Assembly: GCF_040930455.2 (NCBI RefSeq)
Contig: NZ_CP170494.1
Length of the DNA: 64,000 nt
Reading direction: 5' to 3' (one strand)
Source: Neopusillimonas maritima
GTDB lineage: Bacteria; Pseudomonadota; Gammaproteobacteria; Burkholderiales; Burkholderiaceae_B
The notes beneath the pieces were generated by a model. That model was not told the origin of the DNA and did no database searches. It worked only from the letters and a program-made list of their open reading frames with translations. Numbering within the stretch: position 1 is the stretch's first letter; every line of letters starts with the position of its first letter. Shown here one piece after another: positions 30,286 through 39,409 of this stretch. The position numbers and the translations under genes were made by a program.

Positions 30286-31352
30286 GTTCGCATGTTTTCA
30301 GCCTTGGCCTCACGGGCCAGAAGGTCGGAAACCGCTTGTTGAGGGGATACCCCCTCAAATAAAACATGACACACGGCTTCGGTAATCGGAAGCTCAACGT
30401 TATAGTGTTTACCTAATTGCAGGGCGGCTCTTGCGCAGCGAACGCCTTCCGCTGTAATACCCGTTGCAAGAATGTCGGCCAACGGTTGCCCGTGGCCGAG
30501 CGCCAGGCCTACTTGTCGGTTCCGCGATAAAGGCCCGGTTGCCGTGAGTACCAGGTCGCCCAGCCCGGTTAGGCCGGAAAAAGTATCGGCTTGGCCCCCC
30601 ATTGCCTTTCCAAGCCGTTGCATTTCCGCCAGGCCGCGCGTAATGATGGCTGCACGGGCGTTGGTGCCCAATTCGAGCCCGTCGGCGATGCCGCACGCAA
30701 TAGCCATGACGTTTTTCATGGCGCCGCCTACTTCAACCCCAACGATGTCCCGACTTGAGTAGATCCGAACCGGGCCGCCGTGCAACGCCTCGGTTGTATC
30801 GTCGATAACGTTTTTTGAGTCGCTGGCGATCGTAAGCGCCACGGGGAGGCCTTGCGCCACTTCTTTGGCAAACGAGGGCCCCGAGAGCACACCGAGCCCA
30901 ACGTTACTGACGTCGCCCAGTGAGGCTTGTGCAATCTCGTGCGGAAGCCGCCCGTTTTCGGGGTCGAAACCTTTGCATGTCCAGACGACACTGACGAACG
31001 CGCTGCATTGCCTTAAATAGGGTGCAATTTTTGTGCAGACCTCTTCAAGGCCCGCAACCGGCACACCCAGAATAATGAGGTGATGGCTAACCTGCGGGTT
31101 GACGGCGCAAACATGATGTAACGCGTCATCGAGGTGACTGGTGGCTTTGAGCGCGGAAGGCAAAGCAATGTTGGGCAGGTAGCGCGTGTTCTGCCTTTGT
31201 TGGCTAATGGCTTGGGCGGTTGCGGCGTCTCGGGCCCAGAGAAGGGTATCGCTTTGTCGGCTGGCGATAGCGGCAAGCGCCGTGCCCCAGCTTCCCGCAC
31301 CCAGTACGCTAACGCGTAGCGGGTTGGGTGGGGTTACCGTAGTTGTATTCAT
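30282..31352 (-). CDS. gpsA: Glycerol-3-phosphate dehydrogenase [NAD(P)+]
   Basis: Makes sn-glycerol 3-phosphate for phospholipids from dihydroxyacetone phosphate. The N-terminal Rossmann motif VLGAGSWGTALA is at about 16-27. SGPSFAKEVAQGLP, the catalytic Lys region GGAMKNVMAIACG, and TFSGLTGLGDLVLT plus SRNRQVGLALG are present. At 356 residues it is slightly longer than typical because of the N-terminus and the DALHHVCAVNPQ stretch. Last gene of the rhodanese-grxC-secB-gpsA set; only 11 bp separate it from secB. Confidence 0.97.
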   Translation of the reverse strand: MNTTTVTPPNPLRVSVLGAGSWGTALAAIASRQSDTLLWARDAATAQAISQQRQNTRYLPNIALPSALKATSHLDDALHHVCAVNPQVSHHLIILGVPVAGLEEVCTKIAPYLRQCSAFVSVVWTCKGFDPENGRLPHEIAQASLGDVSNVGLGVLSGPSFAKEVAQGLPVALTIASDSKNVIDDTTEALHGGPVRIYSSRDIVGVEVGGAMKNVMAIACGIADGLELGTNARAAIITRGLAEMQRLGKAMGGQADTFSGLTGLGDLVLTATGPLSRNRQVGLALGHGQPLADILATGITAEGVRCARAALQLGKHYNVELPITEAVCHVLFEGVSPQQAVSDLLAREAKAENMRT

Positions 31353-31363
31353 TGCTTTGCGGG

Positions 31364-31879
31364 TTACTGCTTTGTTGCACCAGGTGGGATTTCAATACCG
31401 ACGCTTTGCTGCTTGTTCTCTTCGGCGGCTTGTGCCAAACGCTGCTCGTAGAGCGACTGGAAGTTGACTTCAGCCAAGTGCAGCGCAGGCATAGTGGTGC
31501 GAGTGATTGCATCGGCAATGGTGGCCCGCAAGTAGGGGTAAAGCATGGTTGGGCAAACAATTCCCAATAATGGGTCAAGCTGGTCGGCAGGGATGTTGGC
31601 TGCCTCGAAGATACCAGCCTGTGTCGCCTCGACCAAATAAAGGGTTTTATCGTTGATGCGGGTTGTGACCGTAACCTGGACGGTTGATTCGTAAATGGTA
31701 TCCGCCAATTGCCGGCCACCTACATTGATACTGACTTCGACATTGGGCGCTTCCTGCTCCAGGAAAATCTGGGGCGCATTGGGCATTTCCAAAGACAGGT
31801 CTTTAACGTAAGTGCGTTGCAGGTTGAAGCTGGGGTCTTTTGCCTGACTGTTGGCGCCTGCCTGATCTTGTTCGGCCAT
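31364..31879 (-). CDS. secB: Protein-export chaperone SecB
   Basis: Tetrameric cytoplasmic chaperone that keeps preproteins unfolded and hands them to SecA. The 171 residues carry the SecB core: FNLQRTYVKDLSLEMPNAP, TLYLVEATQAGIF, PTMLYPYLRATIADA and MPALHLAEVNF. An acidic/Gln-rich N-terminus and a Pro-containing tail are usual. Flanked by grxC and gpsA, as in many beta- and gammaproteobacteria. Confidence 0.97.
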   Translation of the reverse strand: MAEQDQAGANSQAKDPSFNLQRTYVKDLSLEMPNAPQIFLEQEAPNVEVSINVGGRQLADTIYESTVQVTVTTRINDKTLYLVEATQAGIFEAANIPADQLDPLLGIVCPTMLYPYLRATIADAITRTTMPALHLAEVNFQSLYEQRLAQAAEENKQQSVGIEIPPGATKQ

Positions 31880-31933
31880 ATTGTGTTCCTGATAGGTTAA
31901 TTACCCGTTTATTGGGGGGATTTTGAAATGGTG

Positions 31934-32191
31934 TTAGTTGCTTAGCATGGGAACGAGCTTGTCGGCGCGATCAAGTGCGGCCAATTCGTCGTAACCACCG
32001 ACGTGGGTGTCGTTGATATAAATTTGGGGTACGGTGCGACGCCCGGTTCGCTCCATCATGAGCGCACGTTGCTCCTGGTCGGTGTCGATGCGGATTTTTG
32101 TAATTTCGGATACGCCACGTTTTTTCAGCAGCATCTCGGCACGCACGCAAAAAGGACAAACGGCGGTGCAATACATTGTGACTGTTGCCAT
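31934..32191 (-). CDS. grxC: Glutaredoxin 3
   Basis: An 85-residue dithiol glutaredoxin acting with glutathione in the cytoplasm. The active site is C12-P-F-C15, with Phe where E. coli Grx3 has Tyr. The GSH-binding TVPQIYINDTHVGGYDEL block carries the cis-Pro. Lies between the rhodanese gene and secB, 54 bp before the latter. Confidence 0.96.
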   Translation of the reverse strand: MATVTMYCTAVCPFCVRAEMLLKKRGVSEITKIRIDTDQEQRALMMERTGRRTVPQIYINDTHVGGYDELAALDRADKLVPMLSN

Positions 32192-32238
32192 GTAAACCTC
32201 GGTAAAGTGTGAAACAGATCTTGTGGAAAAGGTAAGAG

Positions 32239-32652
32239 TTAATGCTTACCGCTTACCGGCATGCCGGCGTCTATCCACTTGCGCAACCCTCCTTCAAGGG
32301 TAACGGCTTCTTTAAAACCATTTTTGCGCAGTTTACCGGCTACCGTAGCCGATTCACGCCCATGTTCGCAAACGACGATAATAGGTTTGTCTTTGGGCAG
32401 TGTGCTCATTTTGGCGTCGATGTCGGCAACCGGAATGTTTTTCGCTTGGGGGATGCTGCCCCCTTTGAATTTTTCGTGGCTGCGTACGTCGATGAACACA
32501 CCGTTGCTTTGGTTTGCCAGTTGAACGGCTTGCGACACGCCGACTGCGCTCGCACGTGCGCCTTTCATAATCGTAGGCCACAAAAGCATGGCCCCGGATA
32601 CAAGGGCTATTATTACAATATAAAGGTTGCTGTCGCTAAGAAGAAAGTCCAC
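32239..32652 (-). CDS. Membrane-anchored rhodanese-like protein
   Basis: A 137-residue protein. One N-terminal transmembrane helix (about 8-27, LYIVIIALVSGAMLLWPTI) is followed by a single rhodanese domain with the active-site Cys in VVCEHGRESATVAGKL. The domain also has VFIDVRSHEKFKGG and the closing GGLRKWIDAGMPV. It probably carries or transfers sulfane sulfur at the inner membrane, facing the cytoplasm (inference); the substrate is unknown. It heads the operon leading to grxC, secB and gpsA, and is divergent from gpmA. Confidence 0.92.
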   Translation of the reverse strand: MDFLLSDSNLYIVIIALVSGAMLLWPTIMKGARASAVGVSQAVQLANQSNGVFIDVRSHEKFKGGSIPQAKNIPVADIDAKMSTLPKDKPIIVVCEHGRESATVAGKLRKNGFKEAVTLEGGLRKWIDAGMPVSGKH

Positions 32653-32742
32653 GATACGGTCCAGTTTGATTCGTCAAAAAAACTTCGATAATACGGGATT
32701 ATAAAATGGACGCGCTTATTCAATTTTTAGGTAATTTGTCTC

Positions 32743-33495
32743 ATGCATAAATTAGTACTCATGCGCCACGGGGAAAGCCAGTGGAATCTTGAAAATCGAT
32801 TCACCGGATGGACGGATGTCGATCTGACTGAAACGGGTCGAATGCAGGCGCAGAAAGCGGGTGAACTGCTGAAAGCGGAAGGTTTTGAGTTCGATCTGGC
32901 GTTTTCATCGGTGCTCAAGCGCGCCATTCGGACTTTATGGATCGCGCTGGATGCCATGGACGCCATGTATACCCCGGTGGGGCTAAGCTGGCGTTTGAAT
33001 GAGCGCCATTATGGCGCATTGCAGGGTTTGAATAAATCGGAAACAGCGGCCAAATATGGCGACGAGCAAGTATTGGTGTGGCGTCGTGCGTATGCAATCG
33101 CGCCAAATCCACTTGAGCTCGACGATCCACGCCATCCCCGTTTCGATAAACGCTATGCCAAGATCCCAGCCGATCAGTTGCCGGCGACGGAGTGTCTTAA
33201 AGATACGGTTGATCGCGTGGTTCCTTTTTGGAATGAGTCGATTGCCCCCGCGCTTAAGGCAGGTCGTAAGGTGCTGGTGGCCGCACATGGAAACAGTCTG
33301 CGCGCCCTGATCAAACATCTTGATGGTATTTCCGACGATGAAATTGTTGGGGTGAATATTCCCACCGGTCAGCCGCTGGTTTACGAGCTCGACGACGAGC
33401 TTCGTCCGATCCGTAACTATTATTTGGGCGATGCAGCTGAAATCGAAGCAGCGATGGCGGCAGTTGCTGCCCAGGGCAAAGCGAAAAAGGGCTAG
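32743..33495 (+). CDS. gpmA: 2,3-bisphosphoglycerate-dependent phosphoglycerate mutase
   Basis: Glycolytic enzyme converting 3- and 2-phosphoglycerate. The phospho-His is H9 in LMRHGESQWN; the second catalytic His is in VAAHGNSLRAL, and the acid residue is in NERHYGALQGLNK. 250 residues, normal dPGM length. It starts a plus-strand set of four closely packed genes (gpmA, envC, ctpA, moeB), an order also known in relatives. Confidence 0.97.
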   Translation: MHKLVLMRHGESQWNLENRFTGWTDVDLTETGRMQAQKAGELLKAEGFEFDLAFSSVLKRAIRTLWIALDAMDAMYTPVGLSWRLNERHYGALQGLNKSETAAKYGDEQVLVWRRAYAIAPNPLELDDPRHPRFDKRYAKIPADQLPATECLKDTVDRVVPFWNESIAPALKAGRKVLVAAHGNSLRALIKHLDGISDDEIVGVNIPTGQPLVYELDDELRPIRNYYLGDAAEIEAAMAAVAAQGKAKKG

Positions 33496-33500
33496 TATTT

Positions 33501-34925
33501 ATGCGGTATGCGCTTGGCTTGGCAGTGTTGGCCTTATGGTCGACGGTCGCGGCGGCGGATCAAACTTCCGCGCAGCTAAAGGCACGCCAGGCGCAAATGC
33601 AACAACAGCAGGCCGAATTGCAAGCCCGTATTAACACGCTCCAGAAAACCATTGAGCGTCAGGCACGTTCGCGCGAGGATGCACTTGATCAGTTGAAGGC
33701 TTCCGAAACGGCCATTTCAGTGGTGGTGCGCGAGCTTGCAGAACTGGCTGATGAAGAAAAACGCGTCATTCAAGAGCAGGAGCAGTTGGCGCAAAATATT
33801 GGGCAAACCCGTGAGCGGATCCAAGTTCAGCGTGACTCTTTGGCTGATCAGTTAAGGGCGCAGTATGCTGGTGGCTTGTCTCCCTGGACTGCATTGCTTT
33901 CCGGCGAAGATCCGCATCGCATCGGCCGTGAGCTAGCCTATTTGGGTTATGTCTCTCGCTCACAGGCACAGGCTGTGCGCAATTTGCAGGAAACCCTGGG
34001 GCAGTTGGAGGTGCTTACGCAGCAACTGGAACAACGTGAGGCTGAACTTGTTGCCTTGCGGGAACAAACCAGTCAGAAGAAAGCAGTACTCGAAGAACAA
34101 AAAGCTGAACGGGCGCAGGTGCTGGCTCGCGCTGAAACGGCGTTGAAGCAGCGTCGAACCGAGGCTGAGACACTTGAGCAGGATGCGCAGCGGTTGGAGG
34201 GGCTGGTAGAGGGTTTGCAAAGCGCGATTAAAGAGCAAGAGGCGGTAGAGCGTCGCGAACGGGAGCGATTGGCAGCCGAGCGTAGAAAGCGTGAGCAGGA
34301 GGCTGCGGAACGCGCTGAACGTGAGCGCATCGAGCGTGAGGCAAGGGAGCGCGAGGCAAGGGAGCGCGACACCGAGGTGGTTCGAGTTACGCCTTCCGAG
34401 CCCGTAACTACCGTTGAAGCGACTGAAACGGAAACAGAAGAACCCGCAATGCCCGAGGGCGAATCAGCTCAGTCGGATACCGAGCCCGATACCGCTTCTG
34501 AGGAAACCGCTGTTACCCAGGAACCAATTGCGCCGTTGTCGGGTCTGAGAAAAGGGCTTCCCGCGCCGGTTCAGGGTCAGGTGCTCGGACGTTTCGGCGC
34601 CGAACGTCCGGACGGCGGCATTTGGCGGGGTGTGGTTTTGCGCGCACCTGAAGGAACGGCGGTCCGCCCGGTTGCCTCTGGACGTGTGGTTTACGCCAAT
34701 TGGCTGAACGGCTTTGGCAACTTGCTTATTGTGGACCACGGTGAGGGTTATTTAACGGTTTATGCCTATAACCAAAGTCTGCTCAAGAGAGTGGGGGAGC
34801 GTGTGGGGCCACAGGATACGATTGCCAGGGTGGGTGCAACCGGTGGGCAGGTTGAACCGGGCCTTTATTTTGAAATTCGGCATGGTGGTACGCCGGTTAA
34901 CCCGCTGATTTGGTTGGCGCGTTAA
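33501..34925 (+). CDS. envC: EnvC-like murein hydrolase activator (LytM/M23 domain)
   Basis: A 474-residue periplasmic protein. The signal peptide (about 1-19) is followed by a long coiled coil (about 20-290, rich in Q, E, R and A), an acidic Thr/Glu/Pro linker (about 300-345) and a C-terminal LytM fold. The zinc ligands of active M23 peptidases (HxxxD and HxH) are replaced by VDHGEGYLTVYAYNQ and GLYFEIRHGG, as in E. coli EnvC. It should therefore activate cell-division amidases rather than cut murein itself. It lies 5 bp after gpmA and 54 bp before ctpA. A perfect 2 x 15-bp tandem repeat lies in the coiled coil at 34338-34367. Confidence 0.9.
   Translation: MRYALGLAVLALWSTVAAADQTSAQLKARQAQMQQQQAELQARINTLQKTIERQARSREDALDQLKASETAISVVVRELAELADEEKRVIQEQEQLAQNIGQTRERIQVQRDSLADQLRAQYAGGLSPWTALLSGEDPHRIGRELAYLGYVSRSQAQAVRNLQETLGQLEVLTQQLEQREAELVALREQTSQKKAVLEEQKAERAQVLARAETALKQRRTEAETLEQDAQRLEGLVEGLQSAIKEQEAVERRERERLAAERRKREQEAAERAERERIEREAREREARERDTEVVRVTPSEPVTTVEATETETEEPAMPEGESAQSDTEPDTASEETAVTQEPIAPLSGLRKGLPAPVQGQVLGRFGAERPDGGIWRGVVLRAPEGTAVRPVASGRVVYANWLNGFGNLLIVDHGEGYLTVYAYNQSLLKRVGERVGPQDTIARVGATGGQVEPGLYFEIRHGGTPVNPLIWLAR
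34338..34367 (+). repeat. Two tandem 15-bp units inside envC
   Basis: The unit GAGGCAAGGGAGCGC occurs twice in a row and encodes the repeated EARER of the coiled coil. A site of possible length variation that keeps the reading frame. Confidence 0.8.
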
Positions 34926-34979
34926 GGTACTATAGGCGCAGCAGGCAGTTATATTGATGTTTTTAATACGGGAATGTGC

Positions 34980-36491
34980 ATGGGCACTCGCAAAATAGGT
35001 CGGTTTGGGTTGGTTATGTCAGGCATCGTGGGTGGGGTCTTGCTCAGCCTGGGTATTTCCGCCGTGGCGCAACGCGGTGAACCGTTGCCGCTAAAAGAGC
35101 TACAGCAGTTTGCCAACGTTTTTTCCGCGATTAAATCCAGTTACGTCGAGCCGTTGGGTGATAAAGACCTGATGGACGATGCAATTCGCGGCATGTTCAG
35201 CGATCTTGACCCGCATTCCGCTTACCTGGACCCGGAAGCCTTCAAGGAAATGGAGGCCATCACCCAAGGCGGTTTTGGTGGCTTGGGCATTGAAATTGGC
35301 AGTGAAGACGGTATGCCCAAAGTGATTGCACCTATCGAGGACACGCCCGCTGCCCGTGCCGGCATTATGTCCGGCGACATTATCACGCATATCGATGGCA
35401 AGCCCACCAAGGGTCTAACCCTAAGCGAAGCGGTCAAACTAATGCGGGGCGAACCACAAACGTCCATTGTTTTAACCATTCGTCGTGCGGGCCAGGACAA
35501 GCCGCTTATCGTGAAAATTGTGCGCGATATGATCAAGGTGCGCAGTGTGCGCAGCAAAATGTTGCCCGACGACATCGCCTACGTCAGAATTAGTCAGTTC
35601 CAGGAACGCACGGTTTCCGATCTGGCCAAACAGTTAAGGGAGTTGGGCGAAAGCGGTGCGCCGAAAGGCATGGTGCTCGATTTGCGCAACGACCCAGGTG
35701 GCCTGCTTGATGCAGCAATTGGTGTGTCGTCGGCCTTTTTGCCGCCCGACGTCCTTGTTGTGTCCACCAAAGGCCGTATTCCTTCAGCCAACCGCGAGTA
35801 TTTCGCCAAACCGGTTGATTATGTGCGTAGTTTCGGCGGCGGTATCAACAACGACTACGCGTTTCCTGAGTGGGCCAGAACGGTGCCTCTGGTGGTATTG
35901 ATCAATGTCGGCTCGGCTTCAGCGTCTGAAATTGTTGCGGGGGCTTTGCAGGATCATGACCGGGCCAAAGTGCTGGGTAACCGTTCATTCGGGAAAGGTT
36001 CCGTTCAAAGCGTGTTGCCGCTGTCGGAGGACTCCGGCATCAAGCTAACCACAGCGCTGTATTACACGCCCAATGGCCGGTCTATTCAAGCAACCGGGGT
36101 AGAGCCGGACATTACTATCGATGACACAGCCCAGGGCAATCTGTTCCGTATTCCTCGCGAGGCCGATTTGGAACATCATTTGTCCAATGGGTCATCGGCA
36201 CCGGAAGTCGTCACGCCCACCGATGACGAGGAAGAGATCAATCCGGATATCAAAATGTTTGAAATCGGCGGCGATGACGATTTCCAGCTTAAGCAGGCCG
36301 TTAATTTCCTTCAGGGCAGGAAAGTAAGTCAGAATGAGATAGAGGCTAAACCCGCCAAGGATGCGGAAAAAAAAAATGATGTAAGCCGGGCGGAGCCTGA
36401 ACAAAGCACCCCTGACCGCTTGAGTGACACCCCTTCCGGGGCGGTGGAGCGCTATCGCGTTACGCCCGACGGCATGATCAAGGTGGAATAA
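34980..36491 (+). CDS. ctpA: C-terminal processing protease (S41), CtpA
   Basis: Periplasmic Ser/Lys protease, about 503 residues. An N-terminal signal or anchor (LVMSGIVGGVLLSLGISAVA) leads to a PDZ domain (about 85-165, GGFGGLGIEIG and AGIMSGDIITHIDG). The S41 core has the nucleophile in INVGSASASEIVAGAL and the Lys in NRSFGKGSVQSV. An acidic, charged tail of about 100 residues is longer than in many homologues. The ATG at 34980 fits relatives; an ATG two codons upstream (34974) is equally open. Partners of CtpA in other bacteria degrade murein hydrolases, which fits the envC neighbour. Confidence 0.94.
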   Translation: MGTRKIGRFGLVMSGIVGGVLLSLGISAVAQRGEPLPLKELQQFANVFSAIKSSYVEPLGDKDLMDDAIRGMFSDLDPHSAYLDPEAFKEMEAITQGGFGGLGIEIGSEDGMPKVIAPIEDTPAARAGIMSGDIITHIDGKPTKGLTLSEAVKLMRGEPQTSIVLTIRRAGQDKPLIVKIVRDMIKVRSVRSKMLPDDIAYVRISQFQERTVSDLAKQLRELGESGAPKGMVLDLRNDPGGLLDAAIGVSSAFLPPDVLVVSTKGRIPSANREYFAKPVDYVRSFGGGINNDYAFPEWARTVPLVVLINVGSASASEIVAGALQDHDRAKVLGNRSFGKGSVQSVLPLSEDSGIKLTTALYYTPNGRSIQATGVEPDITIDDTAQGNLFRIPREADLEHHLSNGSSAPEVVTPTDDEEEINPDIKMFEIGGDDDFQLKQAVNFLQGRKVSQNEIEAKPAKDAEKKNDVSRAEPEQSTPDRLSDTPSGAVERYRVTPDGMIKVE

Positions 36492-37243
36492 TGGATGATG
36501 CGCAACTCCTGCGATATGCGCGTCATATTCTTCTTGATGAGCTGGGTATCGAAGGGCAGGAAAGGTTGCTTCAATCGCGTGTTTTAATTGTGGGTGCCGG
36601 TGGGCTGGGCTCGCCGGCTGCGCTGTACCTGGCTGCGGCAGGGGTGGGCCATATTACGCTTGCCGATGACGACAACGTTGAGATCAGTAATCTACAACGT
36701 CAGATTCTGCACGCTACAACGTCAGTGGGGCAACCTAAGGCCGAGTCAGGTTTAAAGGCGTTGGGGCGTTTGAATCCCGAGGTTGAAGTTGAGGCTTATG
36801 TAGGGCGCTTAAGCGGACATTTGCTTGACGAAGCTGTTGCGCAAGCCGATATTGTGCTTGATTGCTGTGACAATTTTGATACGCGGCACGATGTTAACCG
36901 TAGCTGTGTTTTGCATCATCGTCCTTTGGTTTCGGGTGCTGCAATTCGTTTTTCAGGGCAGGTTAGCGTATTTGACATGCGACATCATGATGCCCCTTGC
37001 TATCAGTGTTTATTTCCACAGGCCGATGAGGCAGAGGAGATCAGTTGCGCTACAACCGGCGTGCTGGGGCCGTTGGTCGGGATTATCGGTAGTATGCAGG
37101 CGGCTGAAGCCATCAAGGTTATCGCGCAAATGGGGGAACCGCTGGTGGGGCGTCTTTTGTGTCTGGATGCGTTACGGATGCAGTGGAACGAAATTCGGTT
37201 TCGTAAAGACCCCGCTTGTTTGGTGTGCGGCGCGGGTCACTAA
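36491..37243 (+). CDS. moeB: MoeB/ThiF/HesA family adenylyltransferase (E1-like)
   Basis: Adenylates the C-terminal Gly-Gly of a ubiquitin-like sulfur carrier (MoaD or ThiS). 250 residues: RYARHILLDELGIEGQERL at the start, the ATP site VLIVGAGGLGSPAALYLAAAGVG, NLQRQILH and DCCDNFDTR. Two zinc Cys pairs are present (CYQC and CLVC), and GVLGPLVGIIGSMQAAEAIK follows. There is no rhodanese tail. The choice between MoeB and ThiF cannot be made without context; neither moa nor thi genes are near. Its ATG overlaps the ctpA stop by one base (TAATG), so it is translationally coupled. Confidence 0.88.
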   Translation: MDDAQLLRYARHILLDELGIEGQERLLQSRVLIVGAGGLGSPAALYLAAAGVGHITLADDDNVEISNLQRQILHATTSVGQPKAESGLKALGRLNPEVEVEAYVGRLSGHLLDEAVAQADIVLDCCDNFDTRHDVNRSCVLHHRPLVSGAAIRFSGQVSVFDMRHHDAPCYQCLFPQADEAEEISCATTGVLGPLVGIIGSMQAAEAIKVIAQMGEPLVGRLLCLDALRMQWNEIRFRKDPACLVCGAGH

Positions 37244-37258
37244 CAAGCGTTCGTGGTG

Positions 37259-37990
37259 TTAAACCCGTAACGGTCGTCTACCGGTTAATAATTGCCCCAG
37301 GCTGTTAACACGTAAGTTCACGTATTGGTTGCGGCCCCGGTGCGATGCGGAAAAGGGTGTCGACGGATGATACACATGCACGGTACGCATGCCGGTTTTC
37401 CGTGCCGCCTTCAGGTTCTTCAAGGTGTCTTCAACCAAAATAACCTTTGAGGGCGTGGTGCCTAAACGAGCCCGTATTTGTTGCATGAGCGCATGCGAAG
37501 GCTTGGGGCGGATTTTCCCCTGAAGGTGCATGTGGTCGATAGACCAGATCATATCGAAGAAGGGCAGAATCCCTAATGTGTGGAGCACGGTTCGAGCGTA
37601 GGTTTCGGGCGCGTTGGTGAGCAATATTTTCGTGCCGGGCAAACGCTGGAATTTGCGTATTAAACCGGTTTCTGAGTGAACCAGTGGGCGTGGGTCGAAA
37701 TCGTGGCTTAAGTCGAGGAACGTTTTGGCGTGAATGCCATGGTGTCGTACCAGGCCGATAACAGTTGCGCCGTAACGTTTCCAATACAGGGCGCGCAAAC
37801 GGTTCGCTTCAGCGTCGTTAACGCTTAGACTTTTCGCGACCGCTTCAGTCATCTTGCCGTCGATCACCTTAAAGATGGATTTCGAGCTGTCGTGCAGTGT
37901 GTTGTCGAGATCGAACAACCATACCGGCGCGTTATGTGCGTAGGCACGCCGGGGCCGATGCCGTGGAATGCGCAAGCCCTGCGATTTCAT
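37259..37990 (-). CDS. HAD-superfamily pyrimidine 5'-nucleotidase (SDT1-like)
   Basis: A 243-residue HAD hydrolase. Motif I VWLFDLDNTLHDSS is near residue 23. Motif II is ILLTNAPETYA, and motifs III/IV are HALMQQIRARLG then VILVEDTLKNLKAA. The N-terminal Arg/Pro-rich stretch, the helical cap and the layout match the yeast Sdt1/Phm8-like nucleotidases that act on pyrimidine monophosphates. The substrate is a family-level inference. Directly follows argB (2 bp gap), convergent with moeB. Confidence 0.85.
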   Translation of the reverse strand: MKSQGLRIPRHRPRRAYAHNAPVWLFDLDNTLHDSSKSIFKVIDGKMTEAVAKSLSVNDAEANRLRALYWKRYGATVIGLVRHHGIHAKTFLDLSHDFDPRPLVHSETGLIRKFQRLPGTKILLTNAPETYARTVLHTLGILPFFDMIWSIDHMHLQGKIRPKPSHALMQQIRARLGTTPSKVILVEDTLKNLKAARKTGMRTVHVYHPSTPFSASHRGRNQYVNLRVNSLGQLLTGRRPLRV

Positions 37991-37992
37991 TA

Positions 37993-38895
37993 TTAGAAAG
38001 CGCTGATCATGGTTCCGACGCCGCGGTCGGTAAGTATTTCAAGTAACAGGCAGTGAGGAACACGCCCATCGATAACGTGAACTGAATTTACACCATTGCG
38101 TGCCGCATTCAGAGCGGACGAAATTTTCGGCAGCATGCCGCCGGAAATGGTGCCGTCTTCAAATAGTTCATCGATGGTCTGGGCCGACAAGGTGCGCAGT
38201 AGCTCTCCTTGCTTGTCGAGCACGCCGGGTGTGTTGGTCAGCATGACCAGTTTTTCGGCACCCAGCACTTCGGCCATTTTACCGGCGACCAAGTCGGCGT
38301 TGATGTTATAGGCCCGGCCGTCTTCCCCATAGCCGATCGACGAGATGACGGGGATGAACTGATCGTCTTGCAGGGCCTTGACCACTGCAGGTTCGATGCG
38401 GCTGATATCCCCTACGTAGCCGATATCCAGCCACTCGCCCGGCTTTTCTTTGTCTGCAATGAGTTTTTTATGCGCTTGAATCAGGCAACCATCTTTTCCA
38501 GTAAGGCCTACAGCCTTGCCGCCGGCTTCGTTGATCATCATGACGATGTCTTGTTGCACCTGGCCGCCAAGCACCCACTCCACGACTTCCATCGTTTCCG
38601 CGTCGGTGACCCGCATACCCTGAACAAATGCGCCTTCTTTGCCAACACGTTTGAGGGCTTCATTAATTTGCGGGCCGCCCCCATGAACCACAACCGGGTT
38701 CAAGCCGACCAGTTTGAGCAAAACGACATCGTGGGCGAAGCTGCGTTGCAACTCATCTTCCGTCATGGCGTTGCCGCCATATTTAATGACCACGGTTTTG
38801 CCATGAAATCGGCGGATGTAGGGTAAGGCTTCAGAAAGTACCGCTGCTTTTACCGTGGCGGAATGAGATGCGTTGTCGGAGGAAGACATGTTCAT
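37993..38895 (-). CDS. argB: Acetylglutamate kinase
   Basis: Second step of arginine synthesis, phosphorylating N-acetyl-L-glutamate. 300 residues. VVIKYGGNAMTED (ATP-binding Lys), LVGLNPVVVHGGGPQINEALK, KAVGLTGKDG, YNINADLVAGKMAEVLGAEKLVMLTNTPGV and GGMLPKISSALNAARNGV are all present. The N-terminal helix extension is the feature linked with hexameric, arginine-inhibited forms. Upstream 19 bp away is the TlpA-like gene on the same strand. Confidence 0.97.
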   Translation of the reverse strand: MNMSSSDNASHSATVKAAVLSEALPYIRRFHGKTVVIKYGGNAMTEDELQRSFAHDVVLLKLVGLNPVVVHGGGPQINEALKRVGKEGAFVQGMRVTDAETMEVVEWVLGGQVQQDIVMMINEAGGKAVGLTGKDGCLIQAHKKLIADKEKPGEWLDIGYVGDISRIEPAVVKALQDDQFIPVISSIGYGEDGRAYNINADLVAGKMAEVLGAEKLVMLTNTPGVLDKQGELLRTLSAQTIDELFEDGTISGGMLPKISSALNAARNGVNSVHVIDGRVPHCLLLEILTDRGVGTMISAF

Positions 38896-38914
38896 GAAGG
38901 CGAAAAGTGATTTG

Positions 38915-39409
38915 TTAGCCCGCCAGAGCTTGCTCGACGGTATTGATGAATTCGGCCTTATTGTAATTGCCCAGATAGCGCTTGACGATATTGCCCTGTT
39001 TGTCGATCAGGAACGCGGTAGGCGTGAGCTGAACATTGCCGAACGCACGCGCAATGTCGCCACTTGCATCGTGAACGACCTTGAAGGGAAGATTGCGCGT
39101 TTGGGCATAGGTGCGGACGTAGTCGAGCGGGTCATAATCCATTGCGACGGCAACGACCTCGTACCCTTTTGGGGCGTATTGCTGATACGTTTCGATCGTG
39201 TCGGGCATTTGCTGAATGCAGGTAACGCAACTTGTAGCCCAGAATTTGACCAATACGACTTTACCGCGCAAATCTTCGGTGCTGAACTGCTCGTTTTGCA
39301 ACGAGGTAAAGCCCACTTGCGGCGCGCTGCGGGAGGGGGACGACAGTTGCCATGCAAGCAGCCCTACCAGGGCAATCGCGACAACAATACCAATTTTCAG
39401 TGCTTTCAT
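38915..39409 (-). CDS. TlpA/ResA-like membrane-anchored thioredoxin
   Basis: A 164-residue redoxin. An N-terminal anchor helix (about 5-22, IGIVVAIALVGLLAWQL) holds a periplasmic thioredoxin fold with the active site KFWATSCVTCIQQMP (CVTC). The cis-Pro loop is in LTPTAFLIDKQG. Such proteins reduce specific periplasmic disulfides, for example in cytochrome c maturation; the Val-Thr between the cysteines differs from the CPHC or CEPC of better known members. The start overlaps the end of the BON lipoprotein gene by 4 bp (ATGA), giving translational coupling. Confidence 0.88.
   Translation of the reverse strand: MKALKIGIVVAIALVGLLAWQLSSPSRSAPQVGFTSLQNEQFSTEDLRGKVVLVKFWATSCVTCIQQMPDTIETYQQYAPKGYEVVAVAMDYDPLDYVRTYAQTRNLPFKVVHDASGDIARAFGNVQLTPTAFLIDKQGNIVKRYLGNYNKAEFINTVEQALAG

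Noticed and set aside
31934..32191. Glutaredoxin active site CPFC
   Set aside because: A Tyr-to-Phe change between the cysteines is a common variant and keeps both thiols.
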